A stretch of DNA of 15,266 nt, taken from NCBI GenBank assembly GCA_009783635.1, contig WRDC01000024.1, positions 1 through 15,266 of the forward strand, given 5' to 3'. Of the stretch, positions 1 to 6,469 are shown one piece after another. A program made the position numbers and the translations under genes. The DNA is from Methanimicrococcus sp. GTDB taxonomy: Archaea > Halobacteriota > Methanosarcinia > Methanosarcinales > Methanosarcinaceae. Numbering within the stretch: the stretch's first letter is position 1; the number at the start of each line of letters is the position of its first letter. Below the pieces are notes generated by a model, which saw only the letters and a program-made list of their open reading frames with translations, was not told the origin of the DNA and ran no database searches.

Positions 1-705
1 CGTCAGATTATTCCCCTTTTACTGATTTTCATTGTTGCCGCTGGACTTGTTTTCTCCATTTGTTCACAAACGGGTTTTATGGATCAGTTCCAAACTAGCA
101 ACCACTTTCAAGTTTTAAGTAATGATGAGGACGTTCATTTTACAGCAGGTACGAGTTTTATTTATGAAACCCAACTGCTTAGAGTCAGAAGTGTTGAAAA
201 ATGGGTCACACCGATTAAAATAAGATATGAAGGAAATCCGACAAATGAAGACATTGAAATCTTAAATAAAATTATCAAAGATTTCAATAAAATCAATGGA
301 TTTCCGGGAATGAAAATTGTTGATAAAGATGAAAATGTCCTTTTAATTTTTGCACCAAAAGAAGCAATGCCTGAAATTCAGCAATAGTATAATTTAGGAG
401 AGATTGATAAAGGCATATGCCAACGTTTTTCAGAAAGAGGGGAGATTAAACGAGCCATTATTGTCATCGAGTCAGATGTTGACCAAGATTATAAAAACAG
501 CGTCCTTTTACATGAAATTTTTCATATGGTTGGATTTTATGGCCATGTTTATGATGATACAAGCATTTTGAATCGAAATAGTGTACCTGTTTTCGGTGCG
601 TCAGGTGTGGATACATTGGCATTGAAGATGTTGTATAATCCTGAAATTACGATTGGGATGAGTTATTTAGAGCTGATTGACTATTATCAGGATAAAGAAA
701 TTTGA
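1..705 (+). CDS. Secreted DUF2927-like zinc-protease-type protein with an in-frame TAG (5' partial)
   Basis: The frame is open from the first base of the window, so the true start lies upstream. It begins with a hydrophobic stretch (visible residues about 4-20) that looks like a signal peptide or membrane anchor. Visible residues about 58-128 have the layout I recall for DUF2927: a W-x-x-P-I-x-I strand, a helix, then an N-V-L-L-I-F strand. A TAG at 385-387 (visible codon 129) interrupts the frame. The same frame then runs 105 more codons to TGA at 703-705. That second part carries HEIFHMVGFYGH (511-546), a metzincin-like HExxHxxG site, and the family-typical ending D-T-L-A-L-K-M-L-Y-N-P. The domain therefore spans the TAG, so this is one gene rather than two. 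Either the TAG is decoded (pyrrolysine is the natural candidate) or this is a very young pseudogene. Substrate unknown. Confidence 0.6.
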
Positions 706-782
706 AATTGATGTCGAAATTATTACCCTAAAATTGGTTGTAAAAAAAGCCAAATTAAAAGAATTAGAAAATGAACTGATTT

Positions 783-860
783 GAACTGATTAATTAGACC
801 AAGGGAGTGTTTAAACTTCATGACTGCTGATGAAGTCATGAAATTATACACTTTTTGATG
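783..860. repeat. Hairpin-forming repeat, copy 1
   Basis: This is the first of two ~75-bp copies that flank the lipoprotein gene; the other is at 1807-1884. It folds as a two-part hairpin. The outer stem is 802-810 with 848-856 and contains three G-T pairs. The inner stem is 817-825 (TTCATGACT) with 834-842 (AGTCATGAA), perfect over 9 bp. The loop is 8 nt. Just upstream, GAACTGATT is duplicated in tandem. It could be a small palindromic mobile element, a processing or termination hairpin, or a regulatory structure. Confidence 0.7.
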
Positions 861-877
861 AAGATGAGATATAATCT

Positions 878-886
878 GGGGTGATT
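878..886 (+). promoter_or_regulatory. Strong ribosome-binding site of the chagasin-like lipoprotein gene
   Basis: GGGGTGATT lies two bases before the ATG at 889. It matches the archaeal anti-Shine-Dalgarno sequence well and fixes the start of the gene. Confidence 0.75.
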
Positions 887-888
887 GG

Positions 889-1740
889 ATGAAAAAATCA
901 ATTGGAATTTTATTATTGTTTTTTTTGATATTATGTGTCATTGTTGCCGGCTGTATTTCAAATAATGGCAACTCAGAAGAAAATGCATTTGTACCGGATA
1001 ATTTTTTAAAATTAACAGTTTTGTCCGAAAATAATACAACACTTACAATGGTTTTTGATGAAGACTTGACTTCCGGTTTCCATTGGAAACTTACGATGGG
1101 ACCTGATGACGTTTTAAAAATTATAGCGGATGAAAAAATGCCGGCGGATGATTTGCCTCAAGAAATTGAAAAACATAAATGGATGTTTGAAGGAAACAAA
1201 ACGGGGACCACAGAATTGAAATTTGAATATATCAATCAGTTAAAAAACGATACACCTGAAAGATATGCATATACTATAAGAAATACAAACGGAAACTTGG
1301 AAATTTTATCTTTCTCTTCATTTTCAGGCAACAGAACCCGACATAATCCGTATGCGGAAAATGCTCCATATTCAGAAAAAATAGGGTTCACCGAGAATAA
1401 TACGATATTATTTTTTTCGGGTCAATCTATGTCATCATCCGGAGGCGGAGCAAATGATTGGGAATTAGAACACAATCTAAATTATATATTAATTGTGAAT
1501 AAAACCGAGACTCATAACTTGACTGACCCTTCTGACGGAAGATATTGGTGGGAAATTGAAGGGAAAAAGGCGGGAAATACTACATTATCTTTTAATTATG
1601 TGAATAGTGAATTAGGCTTAATTTCTGAAATTGTTTGCGAAATTCAAATCAATGAAAATAAAGAAATGGCAATCCTGAATATAAGTTATAATTCGATAAA
1701 AAGTGACCCTATGCCTTATCATGCTGCCGGTAAATACTAA
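889..1740 (+). CDS. Lipoprotein with two chagasin-like (peptidase inhibitor I42-like) domains
   Basis: The 283-residue product starts with a signal peptide and a lipobox (V-I-V-A-G-C, Cys22), so it should be lipid-anchored on the outer face of the membrane. Residues about 38-137 resemble a chagasin domain: a T-S-G-F-H-W loop (61-66, compare N-P-T-T-G-Y-x-W) and later H-K-W-M-F-E-G-x-x-x-G-T-T-E-L-K-F-E-Y (96-114). Residues about 163-262 repeat the plan in a more diverged form, with R-Y-W-W-E-I-E-G-x-x-A-G-N-T-T-L-S-F-N-Y (218-237). Chagasin-type domains inhibit papain-like cysteine peptidases; some prokaryotic relatives have no proven target. The gene follows a protease-like gene and is bracketed by two hairpin repeats. 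The start is set by GGGGTGATT. The I42 assignment is from motif recall and is only moderately certain, especially for domain 2. Confidence 0.6.
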   Translation: MKKSIGILLLFFLILCVIVAGCISNNGNSEENAFVPDNFLKLTVLSENNTTLTMVFDEDLTSGFHWKLTMGPDDVLKIIADEKMPADDLPQEIEKHKWMFEGNKTGTTELKFEYINQLKNDTPERYAYTIRNTNGNLEILSFSSFSGNRTRHNPYAENAPYSEKIGFTENNTILFFSGQSMSSSGGGANDWELEHNLNYILIVNKTETHNLTDPSDGRYWWEIEGKKAGNTTLSFNYVNSELGLISEIVCEIQINENKEMAILNISYNSIKSDPMPYHAAGKY

Positions 1741-1806
1741 AAACAGGGACCTGTACTATAATAAGCATCCGCATAAGGTTTGTAATCAAACCATATCTTG
1801 TATTTT

Positions 1807-1884
1807 GAAACTGATTAATAGACCAAGAAGTGCTTAAACTTCGTGACTGCTAATGAAGTCATGAAATTATGCACTTCTTGATTG
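1807..1884. repeat. Hairpin-forming repeat, copy 2
   Basis: Second copy of the repeat at 783-860, in the same orientation, lying between two convergent genes. The outer stem is 1824-1833 with 1871-1880 (CAAGAAGTGC / GCACTTCTTG), perfect over 10 bp. The inner stem is 1840-1848 with 1857-1865 and has one G-T pair. The loop is 8 nt. Its position would also suit a bidirectional terminator. Confidence 0.7.
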
Positions 1885-1907
1885 AAAATAAAGAAGAAAT
1901 AAATTCT

Positions 1908-2924
1908 TCACTTTGTCATAATTTCAATCATTCTGCCGGCGACTTGGCTCAGTTTTTTGTCGCCGCCCATGTCATAAGTGACGCAGCCTTCCGCAATCGC
2001 CTGTTCGGCGGCCTTGAAGATCTTTTTGGACTGTGCCGTTTCGCCGAGGTAATCCAGCATCCACGCGCCGGCCAAAATGGTGGCGTAGGGATTGACTTTG
2101 TCCATGCCGGCGTATTTCGGCGCGGAACCGTGCGCCGGCTCAAACATGGCGTAATTGTCGCCGATGTTGGCGGAATAAATCATGCCGATGCTGCCGACAA
2201 GCGCGGAACATTCCTCGCTGATGACATCCATAAACAGATTGGTGGACAAAAGAACGGTTTGGTCAAACAGCTGCGGGTTCTTGATGAGCTGCATGGCGAT
2301 ATTGTCGATGTGGTATTCCCAAATGTCGATGTCGGGGTAATCTTTGGCCACCTCTTCGACAACTTCTAAAAACGTACCGCAGGTCTTTTTCAAAATGTTG
2401 CTTTTGTGAATCGGAACAACCGCTTTGTATCCTCTGCGCCTCGCTTCTTCAAAAGCGTATTTGGCGATTTTGCGGGAAGCGGTTTTTGTAATTTTGCGGA
2501 TGGCAATGAAAACGTCATCGGTCAGCTGAACTTCTTCACCGATGTATAATCCTTCCGTTCCTTCTCTGACGCAAACGTGTTCAACGGGACCGAGAGGACC
2601 TTCCACGCCCGGAATCGTCTTAATCGGACGGACATTGGCGTATAAATCAAAAGCCTTGCGGATGGACACGGCAACACTGCGCGGAGAGCCGATGCCGCCG
2701 GGCGTTGTTGTCGGGCCTTTGAAACAGGCGTCGGCCTTTTTCATCGTTTCCCAAGTTTCCGGCGGAATCAAAGAGTTGCCTCCGTTTTCTTTCCACCACG
2801 CTTCGCCGGCGTCGCACATTATAAATTCAACTTGCGTTCCGGAAGCTTTCAAAACTTTAAGCATGGCATCAACCAATTCAGGTCCTACGCCGTCTCCTCT
2901 GATAACGGCCGCTGTTTTCGTCAT
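1908..2924 (-). CDS. icd: Isocitrate dehydrogenase (isocitrate/isopropylmalate dehydrogenase family)
   Basis: The 338-residue enzyme belongs to the decarboxylating beta-hydroxyacid dehydrogenases and most likely converts isocitrate to 2-oxoglutarate for glutamate synthesis. Visible family motifs are G-D-G-V-G-P-E (10-16), R-K-A-F-D-L-Y-A-N-V-R-P (89-100), the R-E-G-T-E-G-L-Y active-site strand (120-127), H-K-S-N-I (173-177), and E-P-A-H-G-S-A-P-K-Y-A-G (262-273). The K-Y pair after H-G-S-A-P is the signature I associate with NADP-dependent isocitrate dehydrogenases, which argues against isopropylmalate dehydrogenase; homoisocitrate dehydrogenase is a weaker alternative. The start at 2924 is chosen because AAGGTGAT (2938-2931) sits six bases upstream. 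The longer frame to 2951 would begin before that site. It is transcribed alone, with 210 bp separating it from ribB. Confidence 0.8.
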   Translation of the reverse strand: MTKTAAVIRGDGVGPELVDAMLKVLKASGTQVEFIMCDAGEAWWKENGGNSLIPPETWETMKKADACFKGPTTTPGGIGSPRSVAVSIRKAFDLYANVRPIKTIPGVEGPLGPVEHVCVREGTEGLYIGEEVQLTDDVFIAIRKITKTASRKIAKYAFEEARRRGYKAVVPIHKSNILKKTCGTFLEVVEEVAKDYPDIDIWEYHIDNIAMQLIKNPQLFDQTVLLSTNLFMDVISEECSALVGSIGMIYSANIGDNYAMFEPAHGSAPKYAGMDKVNPYATILAGAWMLDYLGETAQSKKIFKAAEQAIAEGCVTYDMGGDKKLSQVAGRMIEIMTK

Positions 2925-3022
2925 TCTATAATCACCTTGCAAATAAAACAAATCTTGAAAAATATTTGAAATTCTACGTTGTCAATACAATCCAATAATA
3001 AAATGTTTCCGCTTCATGAAAG

Positions 3023-3041
3023 TCAGCGGCGGGACCGCTGA
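3023..3041. repeat. Perfect 7-bp hairpin between ribB and icd
   Basis: TCAGCGG and CCGCTGA flank a 5-nt loop. It lies past the 3' end of ribB on the minus strand and upstream of icd. No T-run follows on either strand, so it does not look like a classical terminator; it may be a processing or regulatory hairpin. Confidence 0.4.
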
Positions 3042-3074
3042 AAATAAATGAGAACGGCTCAACAAAAAAACAAA

Positions 3075-3113
3075 TCAAATGAAAAGACAGAACATCTCAA
3101 ATGAAAAGACAGA
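3075..3113. repeat. Two direct copies of a 17-bp sequence
   Basis: TCAAATGAAAAGACAGA occurs at 3075-3091 and again at 3097-3113, in the spacer downstream of ribB. This looks like a recent local duplication; no function is evident. Confidence 0.6.
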
Positions 3114-3134
3114 TATCTGAAAACGGCAGAAAAA

Positions 3135-3899
3135 TCAGGCTTTAATGCCTTCTTTTTTCCAAATTTCAAATGCTTCGACGACTTCCCGGCCCTCGACAAA
3201 AATCATGCCGTTCTTTTCACCGTAAGCCTTTGCGTCTTCTTTTGACAGCGCCTTGCCGTTTGCGTCATCCAGCATTTCACAGACAACCATGGCGGGCGTC
3301 GTTCCCGCCATCAACGCCAAAGCGACGGAAAGCTCCGTCTGGCCGCGGCGCTCATCCAGCAGTCCGGCGGAAGCGCGAAGCGTTGCCGTGTGGCCGGGCG
3401 TTCGAAATTCTGAAGCGAAATCCGCCGGTTTTCCTTCCAGCGCCGTTTTGGTCATTTCGCCGAGGCGGCGAATCGTATAGGACCGGTCATCATCCGGAAT
3501 GCCCGTCCGGTTCTTGCGGTGGTTGACCCAAAGGGAGAAGGAAGACTTTTTATCGTATTGAATATCGCCTTCTTTTTCAGCAAAGGTGCCGATTTCAAGT
3601 TTCGGGCTGATTTGATCATTCGCTGCCGCCGCCGTGACAACATCCGCCATAAACGGCAGTTTTAAGATTTCCGCGGCTTTCGGACTGACCGCAACACAAA
3701 TTAAGCCGCCGCCGTCTTTTCTCATCCGTTTGACATCCTGAGGTAAAACGGCCGTTGCGGGAATAACAAAATCCGTCTCCCCTTCGCGCTTTTCGGAATC
3801 ATAAAGGAGGAAAAACTTCCCCTCGCGGATGACCTGAAGTATTTCTCGGATTTTCTGCGGATATTTGCCGTCGTTTTTGTTTTGATTTTTGTTTTCCAT
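3135..3899 (-). CDS. ribB: 3,4-dihydroxy-2-butanone 4-phosphate synthase
   Basis: RibB converts ribulose 5-phosphate to 3,4-dihydroxy-2-butanone 4-phosphate plus formate, giving the four-carbon unit of riboflavin. The 254-residue protein shows the family landmarks: Y-D-S-E-K-R-E-G-E-T-D (33-43) with the acidic metal-binding loop, G-G-G-L-I-C (63-68), D-D-R-S-Y-T-I-R (137-144), P-G-H (168-170), and R-R-G-Q-T-E-L-S (184-191). The last motif normally reads G-H-T-E. Here Gln187 replaces a His that I recall as a metal ligand in the Methanocaldococcus enzyme. The first ~12 residues are polar and low-complexity. The start at 3899 follows AAGGTGA with a 5-nt gap. It lies 37 nt downstream of ribK/rbkR and is probably co-transcribed with it, so the pair couples riboflavin synthesis and FMN formation. 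Confidence 0.9.
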   Translation of the reverse strand: MENKNQNKNDGKYPQKIREILQVIREGKFFLLYDSEKREGETDFVIPATAVLPQDVKRMRKDGGGLICVAVSPKAAEILKLPFMADVVTAAAANDQISPKLEIGTFAEKEGDIQYDKKSSFSLWVNHRKNRTGIPDDDRSYTIRRLGEMTKTALEGKPADFASEFRTPGHTATLRASAGLLDERRGQTELSVALALMAGTTPAMVVCEMLDDANGKALSKEDAKAYGEKNGMIFVEGREVVEAFEIWKKEGIKA

Positions 3900-3936
3900 T
3901 CACTTCACCTTTTCATTCGAATACCGATTTTCAGAT

Positions 3937-4620
3937 TCACCGGCAATCGTCAAAATTGCCGACCACGACCGTCACTTCCTCGCCGTCCGTCAGATTCAAT
4001 GCCTCCCGCATTTTGACGGGGGCAATCATTTCCAGCAGGTCTGTTTGATAATGCGTTCTTTCGGGAACAATAATATAACCGCGGATAGCGTTGATTTTTG
4101 CGGGATAGCAATCGCTGGCGCCGTATGTCCGCTGGCCGTCGGAAAAGCCGTCGATTTTAATGCAAGGCAATTCTTCCATCTTTTTCCGCGCGTCAAAACA
4201 ATATTCTTTGATTTTCACATTCAGAGTGCCCGGAAACGGCGTAAATCCGAGTTTTTCCTGAAACTGCTTCATATAGCCGCTGACTGAAATGTAGTATTGG
4301 CCTTCGCCGAGACCGGAAACGACAACGCCTTCCAGCTCTGTTTTTTCCTTGACGTTGAAAATCTTTTTGTAGTCGGCAAACTCTTTTGATAATAACTTCA
4401 TGCCGGCCGGCGCGATTTTAACATTTTGGCCGGACGGGCTGATATCGCGCTCGATCAAACCCCGCTCCTCTAAATATTTCAAATTGCGGGAAACCGTTTT
4501 GTCACTGGATTTTAAATCTTTTTCCAAATCCTTCGCCGTGATACGAACGGGTTTTTGATCACATCCGAGAAGAGCCAGCGTTTTTAAATATTTGATTTGA
4601 TCCATTTCGGAAATCTCCAT
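3937..4620 (-). CDS. ribK: CTP-dependent riboflavin kinase with N-terminal DNA-binding domain (RbkR type)
   Basis: The C-terminal half (about 95-227) is an archaeal riboflavin kinase, which makes FMN using CTP. It shows G-L-G-E-G-Q-Y-Y (103-110), F-T-P-F-P-G-T-L-N-V-K (126-136), Y-P-A-K-I (172-176) and a G-Y-I-I-V-P-E strand (181-187). The N-terminal part (about 25-60) is a winged helix-turn-helix with K-T-V-S-R-N-L-K-Y-L-E-E-R-G-L-I as recognition helix and wing. This fusion is the layout of RbkR, described as a regulator of riboflavin genes in archaea, so the protein may repress its own ribK-ribB unit. The start at 4620 gives 227 residues. An alternative ATG at 4605 follows GGAGAT and is also plausible. 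A longer frame to 4659 would need TTG and is unlikely. Confidence 0.88.
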   Translation of the reverse strand: MEISEMDQIKYLKTLALLGCDQKPVRITAKDLEKDLKSSDKTVSRNLKYLEERGLIERDISPSGQNVKIAPAGMKLLSKEFADYKKIFNVKEKTELEGVVVSGLGEGQYYISVSGYMKQFQEKLGFTPFPGTLNVKIKEYCFDARKKMEELPCIKIDGFSDGQRTYGASDCYPAKINAIRGYIIVPERTHYQTDLLEMIAPVKMREALNLTDGEEVTVVVGNFDDCR

Positions 4621-4634
4621 AGCGTCACAAACGT

Positions 4635-4667
4635 ATCTCAAAAATAAGATGATTCTCAAATATGAGA
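4635..4667. promoter_or_regulatory. Candidate RbkR operator: two adjacent inverted repeats
   Basis: TCTCA-AATA-TGAGA (4654-4667) is a perfect 5-bp inverted repeat. Beside it, ATCTCA-AAAA-TAAGAT (4635-4650) is an imperfect one sharing the ATCTCA half-site. They lie just upstream of the ribK start, close to where transcription should begin, as expected for steric repression. Binding by RbkR is inferred from position and the protein's helix-turn-helix. Confidence 0.35.
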
Positions 4668-4707
4668 TGTTAATCCTATTTAATCTTTTTATCCGCTTTA
4701 TTGAATA

Positions 4708-4719
4708 TGCTTATATGTG
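4708..4719 (+). promoter_or_regulatory. Probable TATA box of the zinc-finger gene
   Basis: GCTTATATGTGA has the archaeal TATA pattern (TTATAT core). It would start transcription near 4740, about 50 nt before the ATG at 4789, leaving a leader that carries the AAGGGATT repeats. Confidence 0.4.
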
Positions 4720-4754
4720 ATTGCCAACTTTTCTTCGGATATTCATAATTGAAA

Positions 4755-4786
4755 AAGGGATTAAGGGATTAAGGGATGAAGGGATT
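4755..4786 (+). repeat. Four tandem AAGGGATT units in front of the zinc-finger gene
   Basis: Copies lie at 4755-4762, 4763-4770, 4771-4778 (AAGGGATG) and 4779-4786, ending 2 bp before the ATG. The GGGAT cores partly resemble a ribosome-binding site, but no proper GGTGA or GGAGG is present. The array could offer several weak ribosome contacts or could vary in copy number. Confidence 0.7.
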
Positions 4787-4788
4787 TT

Positions 4789-5424
4789 ATGTTTGAAGAA
4801 GGAAATGAAGTCGGAAATGAAGTTGAAATTAAATGTCCGAACTGCTCCCCGGCGGACGAGATATGGCATGAGATTTTAAAACCGGGCCAGAGTCCGGTCG
4901 CCAAATGCATGGACTGCGGGCATGTGCACAGCTACCGCGTCCCGCGCGTGAGAATGAAAACCGTCAAAGTCATTGTCAGCCAAATGGACCAATCCGTTGT
5001 GATGCAGACGCTTCTGGACGAAAAAGAGCGTTTTTTCGTAGACGATGAATTCGTTGCGGATGACCAGCTGACGGGAGATGTCACGCCGATCATAATCACT
5101 GTTTTGGAATGCGGCGATAAAAGAAAGCCGGCCGCCGCTGTCAAAGAGATTGATACGATATGGGGCCGCGCCATTGACGAAGTGACTGTCAAAATCGCGA
5201 TTCAGCAAGGGGAAAAAACAGAGCCGGTCGAATTAAAAGTTCCGGGAGATTTTAAATTTGTCGTCGGCCAAAATGTCAGAATCGAGGGCAAAGATTATCC
5301 GATCGTTTCAATCAAAATCCGTGGCGGCAGTTTCAAATCCCGCGACGGTGACTATGTGCTCGCCAAAAAGATCAAGAGGGTATACGCGAAAAAGCCGTAT
5401 CAGGGAAGGCGCGGAAGATATTGA
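4789..5424 (+). CDS. HVO_0476-family zinc-finger protein
   Basis: The 211-residue protein begins with an acidic head containing a short G-N-E-V repeat. A zinc ribbon follows with C-P-N-C (16-19) and C-M-D-C-G-H (40-45). The remainder is predicted beta-rich and ends in a basic tail (K-K-P-Y-Q-G-R-R-G-R-Y), consistent with nucleic-acid binding. The overall pattern matches the conserved archaeal HVO_0476/COG1326 family, whose role is not established. It diverges from ribK/rbkR and converges with archaeosortase. The ATG at 4789 is the only sensible start and follows the tandem AAGGGATT leader. Confidence 0.8.
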   Translation: MFEEGNEVGNEVEIKCPNCSPADEIWHEILKPGQSPVAKCMDCGHVHSYRVPRVRMKTVKVIVSQMDQSVVMQTLLDEKERFFVDDEFVADDQLTGDVTPIIITVLECGDKRKPAAAVKEIDTIWGRAIDEVTVKIAIQQGEKTEPVELKVPGDFKFVVGQNVRIEGKDYPIVSIKIRGGSFKSRDGDYVLAKKIKRVYAKKPYQGRRGRY

Positions 5425-5434
5425 TACATTTTTT

Positions 5435-5499
5435 CATTTCGTTTTCCCATTTCGTTTTCCCATTTCGTTTTACCATTCCGTTTTACCATTTCGTTTTTT
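5435..5499 (+). repeat. Five tandem 13-bp T-rich units between convergent genes
   Basis: Units of CATTTCGTTTTCC run at 5435-5447, 5448-5460, 5461-5473, 5474-5486 and 5487-5499, with one or two changes in the later ones. The array begins 10 bp after the zinc-finger stop and touches the archaeosortase stop codon. The repeated T-runs on the plus strand would suit an archaeal U-tract terminator for the zinc-finger gene. Confidence 0.75.
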
Positions 5500-6365
5500 C
5501 ATTGATTGATTTTAAAAATCCCCTTGACCTCATCCGCAACCAAATCCTTCAAATCCGACCCCGTGTCCATCAATTCCGGCAGCAGTTTCAGCGTGACATA
5601 AGCCAAAACGATTAAAACGACGCCGGACCCGGCTTTGCCGATGTAATGGTGAGCGATTTCAAAACTGTTGACGCCAAACCACAAGTCACCGGAAGACGCG
5701 ACAACGAAAGCGTTGCGGACCAAATTTAAAACATAAATCGTCGGCACCACGGCGAGAAAAGCCAAAGCTTGGCGCTTTGGGCCGGAACGGCGGGCCGTTA
5801 AAACAAGGCCGGTGAAGAAAGCGATGCTTTCAATGGCCGTGCAGGCCAAAATGACGCCGGCAAAAGTGCCGTTGTAAGCGATTTTATCATAAGCGGTTTG
5901 AACGGCGTCATAACCGAAAACGTTCAGGAGATAAACGGTTTGGGAGGCAACGCTTTCAATCAGCGCGTGATTCAGGAAACCGATCCATTGAAACGGCATA
6001 TAAATGATGCAGACGACGGCAACCAATTTGGTTAAGTCAAAAAAGGCGGCGGCTTTTTTATCTTTTTTATCTTTTTTATCCGATGATTCGGCGGCGGGAT
6101 GATCCGGATTCTCCGGCCGCATTTTGTTTTTGAATGACCGGACGGCAAAAAGCGAAAGAAGAAGACAGAATAAAAAGAGGAGAACGACCAAAATGATGTT
6201 GACGTAGTCCGCTTTTTCATAAAAAAAGGGAATCAGCGTCACCCAGTAAAAGCCGAACAAAAGCCAAGCGACCCCGCCGAGAATTTCGGCAATTTTGTTG
6301 TCTTTTTTGAAAAGCAAACAGACAACCATGACCGCTACAGAAATCCACATAATGCTGCTTGACAT
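5499..6365 (-). CDS. artA: Archaeosortase A, PGF-CTERM-type membrane transpeptidase
   Basis: Archaeosortases cut and lipid-attach surface proteins that carry a C-terminal sorting signal. This 288-residue protein is strongly hydrophobic, with about eight membrane segments. Near residues 95-105 is a Lys/Asp-rich cytoplasmic stretch (K-K-D-K-K-D-K-K). The catalytic motif A-C-T-A-I-E-S (174-180) supplies Cys175, and N-L-V-R-N-A-F (214-220) supplies the conserved Arg217. H-H-Y-I-G-K (239-244) is a further polar motif near the last segments. The length fits ArtA. The start at 6365 follows GAGAGGT with a 5-nt gap. No protein in this window shows a PGF-CTERM tail, so its substrates are elsewhere. Family call is firm; the choice of subfamily A is by recall of motif and length. 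Confidence 0.85.
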   Translation of the reverse strand: MSSSIMWISVAVMVVCLLFKKDNKIAEILGGVAWLLFGFYWVTLIPFFYEKADYVNIILVVLLFLFCLLLSLFAVRSFKNKMRPENPDHPAAESSDKKDKKDKKAAAFFDLTKLVAVVCIIYMPFQWIGFLNHALIESVASQTVYLLNVFGYDAVQTAYDKIAYNGTFAGVILACTAIESIAFFTGLVLTARRSGPKRQALAFLAVVPTIYVLNLVRNAFVVASSGDLWFGVNSFEIAHHYIGKAGSGVVLIVLAYVTLKLLPELMDTGSDLKDLVADEVKGIFKINQ

Positions 6366-6469
6366 TTGAGACCTCTCGCTTTCTTCAATGATATCATTTT
6401 TTTATTTTTCATTTTTTCAATGCTTTTCTGATATCAAAATAAAAAGCAGGTGAATCAAAAACCCGTGAA

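Noticed and set aside
1869..2369. Plus-strand frame of 166 codons opposite the isocitrate dehydrogenase
   Set aside because: It is a shadow of a well-supported gene, starts inside the hairpin repeat and has no family features.
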